Source: Aselliscus stoliczkanus
Lineage: Eukaryota > Chordata > Mammalia > Chiroptera > Hipposideridae
NCBI GenBank assembly: GCA_033961575.1
Contig: CM066735.1
Coordinates: forward strand, 88,539,449 to 88,603,448
Direction of reading: 5' to 3'
Length of the DNA: 64,000 nt
Positions within the stretch are counted from its first letter, which is position 1. Every line of letters starts with the position of its first letter. The notes beneath the pieces were generated by a model that did not search any database, had not been told where the DNA came from, and saw only the letters and a program-made list of their open reading frames with translations. The position numbers and the translations under genes were made by a program. Below are positions 11,290 through 24,112 of the stretch, one piece after another.

Positions 11290-13495
11290 TAAAGTAGCTT
11301 TACTAACAGTTGTCACCCCAATAAGCTTTAATTTAAAAGAAAAAGAAGAAAAGAATGCACAATGATATAACCAGAAGTAAGTAAAATAGAGATTAAATAA
11401 AGGTGGGGTTGAGAGAGATATGTTAGCTTCATCTATTGATCTGTTGTTGAAACACAAATGTTAGCACACATTTTCCAAATTGTTAAGTTGAAAAATGGTT
11501 TTCTTTTGACCCTTAAGCCTGTTTGTTTTTTTTTCCCAAGTATCTTAGCATCTATCTTCCCTTCTTTCAATTTAATTGTTGCATCTATCTCTATGCTTAG
11601 CACTCTTAAAGAACTAACATACCTAACAGGATTAGGACACAGACAAAGATTAGTTCATTGCTTTAGTACATTTTTATTGATGGCCTACTATATGCAAAGC
11701 ACTGTTTTGAGAACTCAGATACATCAGTGAACAAAAACAATATCCCTGACTGTTTAGTAGCTCCTGTTCTAGTAAGGGGTGGGGAACACACAGTAAACAA
11801 GAAACATTGGCTGCCATAGAAACCAAGCTAACTATGTCTCAGATAAGACTAAGCTCCTAGAAGGGTGCAGATGACATCCTTGGTCCTATGGCCCCATAAG
11901 GGTGACACATGCTACATGTATGCTGTCCACACATTTGATGACAGATCCTTAAAATTGTAAATAAGGATCTCTCTATAGTCCCTTGGATCAAATTTTCTTT
12001 GAGAAAAAAATGTTTATTTATTTTTTCATGGTCAGTTCAATCAATGTACTTAGTAGGACTCTTTTTTGGTGTGCTAGAAACTGAAGCAGCTTAGGCCAAA
12101 AACAGGGCGGGTGGTAGTAATAAATTTCTTAAAAGCGTCTGCAGTATCTTATGCCTTAAGACAAGCTGAATGATTTTAGGGACAACTGGAACCCAGAACT
12201 CAAATGCACCCAGTACTTTGTCTCACTTCTGTAGGTGTCAGCTCATTTTTTGTCCCTCTGAAGACTAGCATCCTTTCTATGGTAAAGAACACCACACCTC
12301 CAAATCTCGCAGCCCATGCTCTCGTACAAGAGACTATGGGATCCTTTGTCAACTTCAGTGTGAAAAAATTCCAAGGCAGCAAGTACCCCAATTGTCCTGG
12401 CTTGGGTCAGGTATCTAACCCTATATTAATCATCAATAGCTAAAGGATGAGGTTAACAGAAAATACGTGATCTTTCGGAGCCTACGGCTTAGTCTCAGCT
12501 GGGCAACTAGCTCAGTTTTGGCACAGAAGTGATTTGATAGGTAGTCATAAGATCTGAGAACATTTATCTCATCGGCCCTATTTCCAAGAAGTGGTACCCA
12601 AGACTGAGCAGGTTAAGAGCAGAATTATTCTGAAAAAGTTTAATAACTCTGTCTGCCGGATTCCAATCCCAGGTCTTCATTTTTTTTTTTAAGATAATTT
12701 CAAAGCTGTGTCATAAATAACAGGTTAAGCATAAAGTCGCAATCAGGGGTGTGTGTTACTTGTTTTGTTTTGTTTTGGAATAGGCCTCGGGCATCTTTTA
12801 AATGTATGTGCCTATAGCAAATGGTTAGTTTAGGAAGTTCTGTGATATCTACAGATGATAACCTTTAAAACAAGAAATCAAGACATAAATGTACATAAGT
12901 ATTCCGCAAACTATGAAGCCTTTTGTTTTAAGATGTCAAGTTCCCAGGAAAACAGCTCCAAGTTTATAATCTTTGTTTTCCATTTGGAAGTTATGTGCAT
13001 TATAACTTTTTCTCTGCCAATGAGAAGGTTTTGAATTAAATAATACTTCTTCCTTCCTTTGTGACAGGACGTAGGGTGACAGCAGAGTTAGTTTTCATTA
13101 ATCTTAACGGAAGATTTAGATAGGTTGACTAAGATTCGGAGTGCAAGGGAAGGGGCTCTGCTTTTCTAAGTTTTGTAAAGTCCCTAATGTAGCCACAATG
13201 TGTGGGCAGCCTATCTTTTAATTATACATACTAGAAATGAAACATTGTATCCAGTTTCCTACTGCTTACAAAAGGTCCCCTTTGACTTCCATATTCAAAC
13301 CAGTTGAAAAGTTGAAGCTCTTCTTTTCGTTTGTAATCTCTCCAATTTCTAAAAGGGAAACTGGAATGCCTATGGATAAATACCTTACCTGGGCCAAATC
13401 CAGTTCTGCTATTCATAAGCTCAAACCAGTTTGTTTGTTTGTTTTGTGATCACTTTTTTCAACTATCTTAAGTGGTTCAACTAAGTTTTTTTTCA
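11290..13495. other. Intergenic DNA, no gene seen
   Basis: No coding evidence. Around 11665-11760 ('ctactatatgcaaagcactgt') a weak L2-like stretch is possible. Overlapping short ORFs on both strands at 12200-12440 have no recognisable product. Confidence 0.5.
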
Positions 13496-13499
13496 ACTG

Positions 13500-13936
13500 T
13501 TGTTTTTTTTTTAACAGATTTTTTATTGGAGAATTGGGGGAGGGAAACAGCATTGGGGACTTGGGGAAGGGGAACAGATAAATTGCTGTCTTTTTGTTCT
13601 TCAGTCTAGCTGTAGAGGAGGTTGCTTCACTGGCCCATGTTGGTATCGTCATTGAGCTCTTCCCGGATGAGGCGGATGGGTCTCCGGCCTCTGGATGTCG
13701 CTCACTGTGGCTATTGGCAGCTCACGCTGGCTGCCAGCCACTCACTGTAGCCTGTGGCAGCCCACTGCAGCAGGGGCTGCAGCCTACACCGTCACGGGGG
13801 CTCACACAGCCCAGCTCCAGGTGGAGCTGTTGTTAGCTGTAGAGGGCAGTGTCACTGGCCCTCGTATGTGGGATCCGAACCCGGGCCGCTGGCATCCCAA
13901 AACCATCTCTTAACCAATGCGCCATTCGGCCGGCCC
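13500..13936 (-). mobile_element. Long tRNA-derived SINE (copy 3)
   Basis: Antisense copy running from poly(T) and 'attggagaattgggggaggg' to 'gccattcggccggccc'. Body and tail are complete, with three CTCAC units. The flank 'tttttcaactatct' follows the head, and similar words occur at about 13453-13470 and 13489-13500 on the other side. The exact duplication is unclear. Confidence 0.9.
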
Positions 13937-13939
13937 TTT

Positions 13940-15282
13940 TTCAACTATCTTTAGAGGCCAAGGTCACTAAAATAAAAACTAGCTGTTGGGATGCCCCAAA
14001 CCGTCAAATCACTGTTTTTTAAGCTGGTGTTTTTGTTACCTGGTCTAAGCATAGCATTGGGACCTTGCAGAATATCCCCGATTGTAGAATTATGGGTGGT
14101 CTTAAGGTTCTTTCCAGGAATAAATGGTGCCAGGCATAGCACGGATGGGAGGGACATCAAGATGTCCTTTCAAAGTTAAGATGGTCTTTCACATTCTAGA
14201 CTTGTTCAAAGATACTGACAGCCCCATTTACCCGTCCCACCCGCTCCCCACCCAAGCTCCCAGGCCAAGGAGGAATAGTGCCAGGAGGACACACGCAGAG
14301 TTTGGTTAAATTGGCAGCCCCATCCCTCCTCTAGCTGACAAACAGGCAGTTGTGTATTTTTACTTGGACTAGACGCTACTTCCGTTTACCTTAATCACAT
14401 CCTTTCTGCACTTATTTCTCTTCCTTCCCCTCCTTCCTCTTTCTCACTGTTATTTATAAATGCTGTATTCTTGTTTACAGAGAAAAGAATGTTCTTTAAA
14501 ATTAACTGCTGATACAACTGCAAACTGGCCAGCTTTCCAATGCCCACTCTTAAGCATCACAGACATGTCTAATAATCGTTTTTCAGTTGTTTCCCCTGGA
14601 TTGAGAAGGAAGGTGTGGTGACTCAAACCCAGAACCCAAAAAACAAACACCCACCAATGACTCACTTGCAGGAACCAGGGAGATTCTGAGACTTTCCTTT
14701 GCTGAACAATGCATATGCAAACAACATTCTATCCAAAAGAGGCCAAGTTGGCTCTTGCTGCCCTGAGAGATTGCTGAGGTGGTAGGGAGTCAGGGATGTG
14801 TCATCTACCCAGATGTGGAGTTTACTGGGTCAAGTAAATGGAAGGCAGCTGGGACTCGGATTTCTTTTCTCTTTTCCAAATGCCTGTTGGAGAAAATCTG
14901 ATGTGTCCTGTATGAGTCAGTCATGAGTGTTTCTGTTTCTGGAATGAGAGTGTTTTAGTCACCACTCTCCATCTCCCTGGCTGGTTTTGTGATTTTAATT
15001 AGTGAGCCTGTCATCTGAGTGGAGGCGTGGCCTTTCATCAGAACTGAAGTTTTCTGGCTGTGTGGCCCGTGGTGGGGCACTTGGATTTTAGAATGATATA
15101 TATATATTTTTTTTTTTTCTTTAGTACTTTTTCTTTCCAAAATTCAAAGGGCTTTACCAAACTTTAACCGAAAGGGCCCTCAGTTTATATTTAGATTAGA
15201 AACAAGTGAAGATGGGGATCTTTTGTGGCAACGAACTTTGAAACCCTGAGATGAAAGTGAACCCATGAAGAGAAACCAGCCT
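13940..15282. other. Intergenic DNA, no gene seen
   Basis: No splice, coding or RNA-gene signal that I can support. Confidence 0.55.
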
Positions 15283-15294
15283 CATTTATTTTTT

Positions 15295-15755
15295 TTTTAT
15301 TTTGTTTTTTTGTTTTTTTGAAAGATTTTATTGGGGAATTGGCGGAGGGGAACAGCGTTGGGGAATCGGGGAAGGGGAACAGACAAGTTGCTGTCCTTCT
15401 GTTCTTCAGTTTTTAGTTGCGGAGGATGTTGCTTCACTGTTGGTATCGTCATTGCGCTCTTCCCGGATGAGGCAGATCGGTCGCTGGCCTCTGGATGTCG
15501 CTCACTGCGGCTATTGGCAGCTCATGCTGGCTGCCAGCCGCTCACGCTGGCTGCGGGCCACTCACTGTAGCCTATGGCAGCCCACTGCAGCAGGGGCTGC
15601 AGCCCACACCATCACCGGGGCTCGCACAGCCCAGCTCCAGGTGGAGCTGTTGTTAGCTGTAGAGGGCAGTGTCACTGGCCCTCATGTGGGATCCGAACCG
15701 GGGCCGCTGGCATCCCAAAACCAGCGCTTAACCAATGCGCCACTCGGCCGGCCCA
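15295..15755 (-). mobile_element. Young long SINE (copy 4)
   Basis: Complete antisense copy, flanked by a catttatttttt duplication at 15283-15294 and 15756-15767. It shares two derived deletions with the copy at 56645-57093: 'cactgttggtatc' where other copies have 'cactggcccatgttggtatc', and 'catgtgggatcc' where others have 'catatgtgggatcc'. The two are nearly identical, which marks a recently active subfamily. Confidence 0.95.
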
Positions 15756-15769
15756 CATTTATTTTTTAA

Positions 15770-16402
15770 GCAGCATTTTGCATGCGTGTGTGGACAAATG
15801 TAATTTGAGAGTAAAGAGCTTGTGACCCTCCTGGTCTCCAGTTGAATTGAATGAAGGACCACTTTTTTTCTTTTCACTTCTCTATTTGCCAAACTAGGAT
15901 CTGTCTGCTAGAGAAGGCTGAGTCAGGCTTATAACTGACTCTGGACCCTGCTTCTGGGCCTCCCCAGGTGGAGGCATCCCAGTTTCATTAAAGAAAGGGG
16001 CAAGCGAGGGGTATGGAGTATGTGTGTGTGTGGGGGTGGGGGGGGCCCGTGGGTGGGGAGGCCCAGCATGACTTTGCCTTTGTACCTTTTGCATTCCTCG
16101 TTGTGTTCCTGCATCCATTAATACACATGTGGCAAAGTGTTCATAAGCACATTGGGGCAAGGTTAATAGTTAGTTAGAATACAGTGATATTACCATGCAT
16201 ATTGTTGCTAGTATATTGAAATACTCCCCTACTGGTTTGCAAATAGTCATTGACTATGCCTCTACCATTGTTAAATATTTGAATTTCACCCCTGCTTTGT
16301 GAGTTAGGAGAGTGTCTTCCTTCTTAGATTCATATAGTGCTTAACCCAATATCCTGCTCTCTATTTGAAATGCATATAATGATTGGGGAGAAGAATGCAA
16401 AA
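15770..16402. other. Intergenic DNA, no gene seen
   Basis: Includes a G-rich stretch at about 16030-16060 after a short TG run. No gene signal. Confidence 0.5.
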
Positions 16403-16418
16403 CTCCAGCTGCTTTTTT

Positions 16419-16517
16419 TTTTTTGAGGGCAGTGTCACTGGCCTTCATATGTGGGACCCGAACCGGGGCCACTGGCTTCCCAAGCCAGCGATTAACCACT
16501 GCGCCACTCGGCCGGCC
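16419..16517 (-). mobile_element. Head-only SINE (short class, copy 1)
   Basis: About 99 bp: poly(T), then the hairpin 'gagggcagtgtcactggcc', a box B complement and the head ending 'cactcggccggcc'. The body and C-rich tail of the long class are absent. The perfect 16-bp duplication ctccagctgctttttt lies at 16403-16418 and 16518-16533. Confidence 0.93.
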
Positions 16518-16767
16518 CTCCAGCTGCTTTTTTAGACAGACAGGGTAGTGGGGGACCAGCTTGGGGTTTTCCTACAAACTGTATGTGAGTGCTGTCTAGG
16601 AGAGGATTTAAAACTCAGATTTTTCACATACAGTCCCTTTGAGGTTCTGAACTGAGGGAGGGCACACACAAAAATCCATGACTGGTTAGGGAACAAAACA
16701 CTTTGCCAGTTATGGAGAGCTAGCTAGGCCAAAAGCAAGGCCCAGGCCTGAGGCTTAACACATTTGT

Positions 16768-16936
16768 TATGGACTGAAAGTTTGTATTTTCCCAAAATTC
16801 ACATGTTAAGACCCTAACTTCCAAAGTGATGATGTCAGATGGAGCCTTTGGAAGATCATTAGGTTTAGATGAGGTCCTAAGCAAGGTCCTCATGATGAGA
16901 TTAGTACCCTTATAAGAAGAGATGACGCCAAAGACG

Positions 16937-17005
<69 letters not shown>

Positions 17006-17285
17006 TCTGTCTCTCTCTCCCCCTCCTCCCTCTTTCTCTTTCTCACTCTTGCTCTCTCGTACTCTCTGCCCCACTTCCTCTTTCAACCACCTGCACACAA
17101 AGAGGACGGCATGTGAAAACACAGCAGGAAGGTGGCAGTCTGCAAGCCAAAAAAGAGAGTTCTCACCAGAACCCAACCATGTTGGCACTCTGATCTCACA
17201 CTACCAGCCTCTGGAACTGAGAAAATGAATTTCTGTTTTTTAAGGCACCAGCCTATAGCATTTTGTTGTGGCAGCCCCAGTAGAC
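16768..17285 (+). repeat. Old mammalian-wide repeat, copy B, expanded by a CT tract
   Basis: Same repeat as 2636-2998: 'ttatggactgaaagtttgta', 'agtacccttataagaaga', 'ctcaccagaacccaaccatg' and 'ccagcctctggaactgag'. The internal CT-rich stretch has grown into a microsatellite at 16941-17020. Confidence 0.7.
16941..17020. repeat. (CT)n microsatellite
   Basis: Long CT tract with two TG interruptions. Translations full of RE or LS repeats across it are artefacts. Confidence 0.97.
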
Positions 17286-17363
17286 AAAAACAGTATCCCC
17301 ACTAACTGGATTTTCATGAGAGACCCCAGTCCCACACACAGAGATGCTTAAAAAGAGGGCACC

Positions 17364-17473
17364 GGGGCTGGCCGAGTGGTGCTGTGGTTAAACGCTGGCT
17401 TGGGAAGCCAGCGGCCATGGTTCGGGTCCCACATATGAGGACCAATGACACTGCCCTCAAAAAAAAAAAAAAA
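17364..17473 (+). mobile_element. Head-only SINE (short class, copy 2)
   Basis: Head 'ggggctggccgagtggtg', 'ggcttgggaagccagcggc' and box B-like 'ggttcgggtcc' end at 'gacactgccctc' followed directly by an A-run. The flanks aaaagagggcacc (17351-17363) and aaaaggggcacc (17474-17485) form an imperfect target duplication. Confidence 0.9.
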
Positions 17474-17904
17474 AAAAGGGGCACCAGTGTGCCTGAGCCC
17501 ACTCAGTAAAGACCAGTGGCCTAGAAACAGGAAAATGAGCCACTTCACCTGAATGTTAAGAATAAAGGCGAAAAAGATGGAGCCTGGTTTCGGCCTTCAA
17601 GGCACACTCCTTATCAGTGTCTCAGATTTTGAACAATTGGAACCCCTTTTCTGGTGAGTGAGGATGAGGGAAGGGAAGATGAGACCTTGTTGAGAGTATA
17701 TGCCCTAAGATGATCCAGAAGGCATATTCTTATAACTGTACAAATGAAGGTACAGGTTAGAAGTACAGATTAGACCTGGTATAGGGAAGAATACACGACT
17801 TCTCTCTCCATTGGTTGGGTGTCTCTCTACCTGTCGCTGGACTCTGATGAGATTTTGGAACTGGCAGATAGCCCAGTCTTATGAACTCACATCTTAGGGC
17901 CACG

Positions 17905-18045
17905 GTTCTCTGCTTCTGCTACACACTGAAATCATTTGAGATATTTTGAAGAAGATTCTGATTTAATTGGTCTAGGATGTGGTGTGCACTAGGATTTTTT
18001 TAATCTCCCCAAATGAATCTAGTGTATAACCAAGGTTGAGGATCT
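17905..18045. repeat. MER5A-like hAT remnant
   Basis: 'acggttctctgcttctgct', 'gattctgatttaattggtct', 'aggatgtggtgtgcactagg' and the terminal 'ccaaggttgaggatc' match MER5A-type nonautonomous DNA transposon structure. Diverged. Confidence 0.6.
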
Positions 18046-18471
18046 GTTCTATTTCACAAAGCAAATTTCTTAACTTGTCTCCTAATTCTGACTTATCTCA
18101 TGCTTCTCTTGGGACCAAGTGAATGCATTTACTAGACATGAATGGCACATAAGGTCTTTGCTCAGATTGCTTCATTGGTTTGTGTTTAAACACACTTGCG
18201 GGCCAATAAAGGCAAATATATCATTGTCCCCTTGCTAGGCCTGAGTTACTACCCAACAGAGTCCACATATTTTCAAAAGATGTGATATCGTCACGTGCTC
18301 TTGTACAGCGAGCTCCTAGATTCCATGTTCTAGGTCACTGCCTTCCTCTTATGTGGAAGGACTACAGCAAACATCTCATTCTCCTATTCTTATTTAAAGA
18401 CAAATGAAAAAATTATTAGCTGTTTATTATAAACCAGGTACTCTAATAGAAAATTTTGAAGCAAGTTTTTT

Positions 18472-18507
18472 ACAAGTTTCTATTTTTTTACAAGTTTCTA
18501 TTTTTTT
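18472..18507. repeat. 18-bp tandem duplication
   Basis: The unit acaagtttctattttttt occurs twice (18472-18489 and 18490-18507) without mismatch. Confidence 0.95.
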
Positions 18508-18743
18508 AAGGTTGTATACATAGTTAAATGAAGCTTACTATGGAAAATAACAATTCTCTACTTTTACCCCTTCCCGCGCCCCCATTCCCACTCCCCAAAG
18601 GCAACCACATTTATCCTTTCAGCTGTTCCAATGTTTTCTACTATATGTTCAGGTAACAAGCATACCCTGATATTTCTTGATTTTTCACTTTTAGAGATAA
18701 TCTGTTGACTTTCTAATGTGAAAGATAAAGAGTTAACTCTCCC

Positions 18744-18872
18744 GGGCCAGCCGAGTGGCGCGGTGGTTAAGCACTGGCTTGGGAAGCCAGCAACCCCAGT
18801 TCGGATCCCACATATGAGGGCCAGTGACACTGCCCTCAAAAATAAAAATAAAAAATAAAAGTTAAAAAAAAA
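18744..18872 (+). mobile_element. Head-only SINE (short class, copy 3)
   Basis: The head ends at 'gacactgccctc', followed by an A-rich AAATAAAAATA tail. The 17-bp duplication aaagagttaactctccc is perfect at 18727-18743 and 18873-18889. Confidence 0.95.
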
Positions 18873-19249
18873 AAAGAGTTAACTCTCCCTACCTCTACTA
18901 CACACACAGATACTTCCTCTCTGACATCCCAAATAAGGCATAGATTTTGATTAGATTGATATTCAGTTAATTATGAAATAGTATTCACAGCTGAGCCATG
19001 TACTGTGCTGACTAGATTTTCTTGCCTGAATAATTTTTTGCTTTCTCTGGATTTATTTATTATCTCACTTATTGTCTTAAATTTCTATGTACCTTATATT
19101 AATTTATCTTCAAGAAGAATGCACCTTCTGTGATTGTATTCAAGTGTGTTCATATCAGATAACCTTTCAAATTCAACTTTTTTTTGGAATGATTGCTAGT
19201 AGTAGCCTCTCTGCGTGTTCTCTAATCTGTTCTTGAGAGCTAATGTTCT

Positions 19250-20690
19250 AGGATCTCCCTTCATCATCCTCTCAAGGATTACCTTCAACCCTCTCCTATG
19301 ATCTCTGGTTTCTTGAATCTCATGTATTCCTCTTTCTTGGTTGTACTCCCTTATTTTAGTGGAACATATTCTCCAGTAGCTTTGAGGCTTTGCATAGTCA
19401 GAAATGTATATAGTCCAGCTTCATAACTGATTAATAGTTTGCCTAGCTATAGAGTTCTGATTGGAACTAATTTTCATTCAGAATTTTCAAGACATTGATC
19501 CATTATCTTCTAGCTTCTAGCATTCTGTTGTGATATCCACTACTACTCTGAAAACCAACCCTTTGTATATTACCTATTTTTATGTACTGAAAGTCTTTAG
19601 TATCTTCTGTATGTTCTCAATATTATGAAATTTCACAATAATCTGATTTGTCATGACATTCCACCCCCCTCCAATTTATCCTGGCTCTTCGTAGGATCTC
19701 TTAATCTGGAAATCAGTGTTCTTTATTTCTGGGATATATTCCTGAATTATTTCTTTGAAGACTTCCTCTCTTCTACGTTCTCTCTTTCTGGAACTCTGAT
19801 TAATTAGTTGTTAGATATCCACCACTTATCTTCTCCTTTCACTGTGTTTTATTTTCTGTGTTTCTTATCTGTATTTTAGCTCTGGGAGTGTTGTTCAATT
19901 TTATCTTCTTCTTCTTCTTCTTTTTTTTAAGATTTTATTGGGGAATTGGGGGAAGGAAAACAGACAAGTTGCTGACCTTTTTTTTTTGTTCTTCAGTCTA
20001 ATTGTGGAGGACGTTGCTTCCCTGGCCCATGTTGGTCTTATCATTGCTCTCTTCTCGGGTGAGGCAGATCAGTCGCTGGCCACTGGACAGCTGCTCTTGG
20101 TAGCTCACGCCGGCTGCCAGCCACTCACGGTAGCTTATGGCAGCCCGCTGCAGCTCCACTGCAGCCTACACCATTGCTGGCGACTCACAGCAGCCCAGCT
20201 CCAGGTGGAGCTGTTGTTCACCATCTTAGCTGTAGAGGGCACAGTGTCACTGGCCCTCATGTGGTATCCAAACCAGGGCCCTGCTGCTCAGAGCTGGTGT
20301 CCCAAGCCAACTCTTAACCAATGCACCACTCAGCTGGCCCCAACTTTATCTTTTAACTCTTCTATTGAGTGTTTCATTTCTACTATAATGTTATTATTTT
20401 CCAAAAGATCTTTTGATTTTGTTTGTATTCTCTCTTAAACAGCATCTGATTCATGTTTCATAGATGTAATATATTTTCTTATCCATCTAAGGATACTAAT
20501 AATATTAATCTGAAGTTTTCTCCTTCCTGCATAGCTCTGTTTCCTCTAAGTGGCTTCCCCTCCCATATGTTATTGTTTTCTGTATTCTTTATATTAGAGA
20601 TTTCCTTGGATGTTTATAGTCATTGATTTTTCCATTTATATTTAATAATGGAAGACTCTAAAGCTGATTGGAAGCTCTGAATGTGTGTGG
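19250..20690. repeat. Old interspersed repeat, family uncertain, interrupted by a SINE
   Basis: 'cattatcttctagcttctagc', 'atgaaatttcacaataatctg', 'tttctggaactctgattaatt', 'cttctattgagtgtttcattt' and 'catgtttcatagatgtaatat' occur in an order I recognise from old mammalian repeats. The SINE at 19921-20342 splits it. I cannot assign the family with confidence. Confidence 0.5.
19921..20342 (-). mobile_element. Variant long SINE with expanded head (copy 5)
   Basis: Antisense copy. It has the shared tail ('attttattggggaattgggg') and the hairpin. Between box B and box A there is an extra segment 'ctgctgctcagagctgg', whose complement is the agctctgagcagcag of the 11121-type head. The body also differs ('ctgcagctccactgcagcc'). 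Flanks caattttatctt and caactttatctt suggest an imperfect duplication. The copy at 40411-40842 shares this layout. Confidence 0.88.
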
Positions 20691-20699
20691 TAACCTGAC

Positions 20700-22600
20700 T
20701 GGGCTGTGGATTAATGAACCTCTGTGGTCAGTATATTTGTTCTTTTCTATTAGGTTGGTCAGATGTCTCCAAAAAGAAAACCCATTCAGTCTCCTGCCCA
20801 GAGGAAGGTACAGGTATAATTGCCAATGTTCCTGAGGTAGAGGGTTAGAAAAGTGGGTGGGAAAAGGCTTAGAACACTGTGAATGCCTTCACTTAATCAT
20901 TTTTGTTTACTAGTTTGTTTGTCATGGACCCTGTCTGCACAACTGGGCATAATATTACCCAAATAAAGAGACCCTATGTTTTACCCTCTCCAGAGAATTA
21001 ACTCCCATACTTCTACCAGAGTGGGGGATAGGCAGGTTTCCCATAAACAGAGAGTGGGAGAGGGGATATAGTGACCCAACTGCCTTTCAAATATCTTTCA
21101 ACCAGTTCTGCTTGTACCAACATTCTCTTCACCCTCCACTTTCAGAGAGTTTCATTAATTCCTGAACCTTTTGATGAATCTTAAGCTAGCTTTCCCCACT
21201 GTTGGTTTAAGATTCAGCTTTCTTGGGTTTGACAATTTGATTGCCAGTTGTCTGTTTGTTTTCATGTCTCCAAAATTGTGTTGTTATAGTTCCCTTCCCT
21301 GCTCCATAAAGATTTATGCTTTCTAAAATTAATTTTATTGATGTTGTAGTCAGGTTTTAGGAGGAATGTATTCAATCACCGTCTTTATATAGAAGCCATT
21401 AAATTCCACTACCTTCACCATATCTTGAGAGGTAAGAAGACATCTCCATTTTACAGATTGAAAAAAATGAGGCCTGATATCACGAAGCTACTGCAAGATG
21501 CAAACTCATATCTTCTGAGTCCAAATCAATGGCTCTTTCCATTGTCCCATTATGCTTATCTTTAACTTAAAACTTGAGGGAAACAGAAAGTTGGTGATGA
21601 TATTTCAGTTGCATTAGAACAAAGTATGGATTGGCAAGATGAGTATAAAACAAAGAAGGATTAATGAAGTACTTAAAGAAGTAAAAGCTTCATTTTACTC
21701 TGAATCCTGAAAACCGTGCATCTCTAAAGAATCTCCCTGAATAAAATTGAAGCTAGGTTAACCAGCAAAAAAAAAATCCACTATCAAATTCCTATCAAAG
21801 CATTGTGTCCTTTAGCCCAGAGTTACTAAAGTTAGGGAGTCATTTCATTCTAAGAAAGATAAAGCCACTTAAGTTAGCTCTCACAAAGGTACAAGAAATC
21901 ATATCGTGAACATTCAAAGATAGGAAACCTGAAAATCTTGGGTTTAAAAATGATCAAATATAAAACAAAGCTAAGTTAGAAATTTGGTTTGCTGGGAAAT
22001 TTAAAAACATAACAACTTTAAATTTAACAGTTATTAAGTGCAAACCAAGTGTTAGGGCCATACAAGTTCTGGTTTCCTATCTAGAACATCAACATGAAAA
22101 CAATTTTCAAAATAGCTCCTTTCTGTGTAAGAACATATTCATGGAAACTTCTGTATAGAATTTAGCATAGTTCACTGACTTATAGACTATGTTGTAATAC
22201 CAATATACATTGCTAGATGTATGTATGTATTATTATTATTTGAAAATTATGTGATTTTTCTCCAAAGGAAAAGTTTTATGTGTGTTTTCTGGTTCTGAAA
22301 TATGGTTTTGAAACCACAGGACAAATATTTCTCTAGCTACAGAGTTTTTTTCCCCCCATTTCACAAATGTGTATTCTAAATGGTATTCTTTATGACTCTG
22401 AATGGTATACTCACTTAGCAGAGTCACTGATAGTGCCTGATGGGCTTAGTGGATATACTAAATTTGTTTTCCAAAAATAAACTCTAATTCTTATCCATTT
22501 GCTGCATTGAGAGTTGCTTGAATGTTTGTAAAGCATTATAGGTCAGATTTTGAGACTGATCATTTGGTAGGGTCTCTTGGATGGCTTTGACCCATACTGT
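20700..22600. other. Intergenic DNA with one possible MIR
   Basis: A MIR-like stretch at about 21420-21560 ('ccattttacagattgaaaaaaatgagg') is the only thing recognised. No gene signal elsewhere. Confidence 0.5.
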
Positions 22601-22614
22601 AAAAGCATATCAGT

Positions 22615-23069
22615 CAGGCCGGCCAAGTGGCACATTATTTAAGAGCTGGTTTTGGGATGCCAGCTACCCCGGTTCAGATCCCACATATGAGGGCCAGTGA
22701 CACTGCCCTCCACAGCTAACAACAGCTCCACTTGGAGCTGGGCTGTGCAAGCCCCGGCGAAGATGTAGGCTGCAGCCCCTGCTGCAGTGGGCTGCCATAG
22801 GCTACAGTGAATGACCAACAGCCAGTGTGAGTGGCTGGCAGCCAGTGTGAGCTGCCAATAGCTGCGGTGAGCGACCATCCAGAGGCCGGAGACCGATCTG
22901 CCTCATCCAGGAAGAACGCAATGACGATACCAACATGGGCCAGTGAAGCAACGTCCTCTGCAACTAGACTGAAGAACAAAAAGTCAGCAACTTGTCTGTT
23001 CTCCTTCCCCGAGTCCCCAACGCTGTTCCTCTCCCTCAGTTCCCCAATAAAATCTTAAAAAAAAAAAAG
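22615..23069 (+). mobile_element. Long tRNA-derived SINE (copy 6)
   Basis: Complete copy with four GTGAG-type units and a tail ending AATAAAATCTT plus an A-run. The flanking gcatatcagt is at 22605-22614 and 23070-23079, each preceded by As. Confidence 0.93.
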
Positions 23070-23509
23070 GCATATCAGTTATTATCAACTGGTATTCCAT
23101 CCTCGTCTAAGAACTAAGTTTAGTTTAAGGAACCTTTTGGGCAGCCAAGATTGGTCCTACTTCTTAATTTTATCCATGGAAAGCCCTTCCAGTTGGTTTT
23201 AGGCCTTTTTTTTTTTTCTGGGCTTGGCATTTCATATTGGGTTCCAATCTATGAATAACTTTAACTAAAGTAATGGGCTGCATTGAGCACCATTATAACT
23301 GAAAAGATAGAAATTGCATCATGCTTCAGGTCATAAGTCTTACTGCCAAAAAATTTCCCAAGTGATAGCAATTATGTATTTGTGAGTTATTGGAGAGTTT
23401 GGATATCCCAGAATGATAAGAGTAAGAATATGAACACATTAAGGCAAATGGTGAACTGACTCAGGAGGTTCCTCCAATCCTTTGACCTTACTTGCCCTCT
23501 TAGGAGGAG

Positions 23510-23526
23510 TGTGCGTGCGTGCATGC

Positions 23527-23562
<36 letters not shown>
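23510..23562. repeat. (TG)n microsatellite
   Basis: TG tract preceded by a gcgtgcgtgcatgcgtgcg lead-in, so part of it alternates purine and pyrimidine with CG steps. Confidence 0.97.
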
Positions 23563-23563
<1 letters not shown>

Positions 23564-24024
23564 GGAATTGAGAAACTATAATCATTGGTCTGTCAGGTTC
23601 AACATTGAACCTCTGGTCCCATAATGAAATGGACAACATTGCTGCGCTCAAGATAGTTAAAATGCCTAAACGATTTTCAAAGCCTTTGATCTGAGACATT
23701 TTTATGAGTAGGCACAGAGCTTCTGAATGCATCATGCATTGGACTGAAGCCTGGAAAGTCACGCCAGTGTGTTTGAACAAACCGTAGCCCACGAATACCA
23801 TTCTTTTTTATATTGGAACATTCCTTTCTTTTTTTAAAAGGACCCAGTACTATCTTATCCCTTTTCCACATTCTTGAGTAGTTAAAATATCAGTCTCAAA
23901 AGACTTTTGAAAAACTGTATGTTCTATCTTTTTACAAGTCTAGAAAACAAATCGAGAAGGTAGCTGCTGAACCTGCAATTCAAATTGGATAAAAAAAAAC
24001 TCAGCTCACAGAATTTCCCCTCCC

Positions 24025-24027
<3 letters not shown>

Positions 24028-24109
<82 letters not shown>
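24028..24109. repeat. Compound (CT)n(CA)n microsatellite
   Basis: About 26 CT units run directly into about 15 CA units. Confidence 0.98.

Positions 24110-24112
<3 letters not shown>

Noticed and set aside
15302..15769. 155-codon and similar frames over SINEs (also at 19938, 28916, 40374, 56667)
   Set aside because: All coincide with SINE bodies and share the same translated words; no independent coding evidence.
16720..17046. Arg/Glu-repeat protein frames over CT tract (also TH, VC and IYIY frames at 9711, 23924 and 61422)
   Set aside because: Pure translations of microsatellites.
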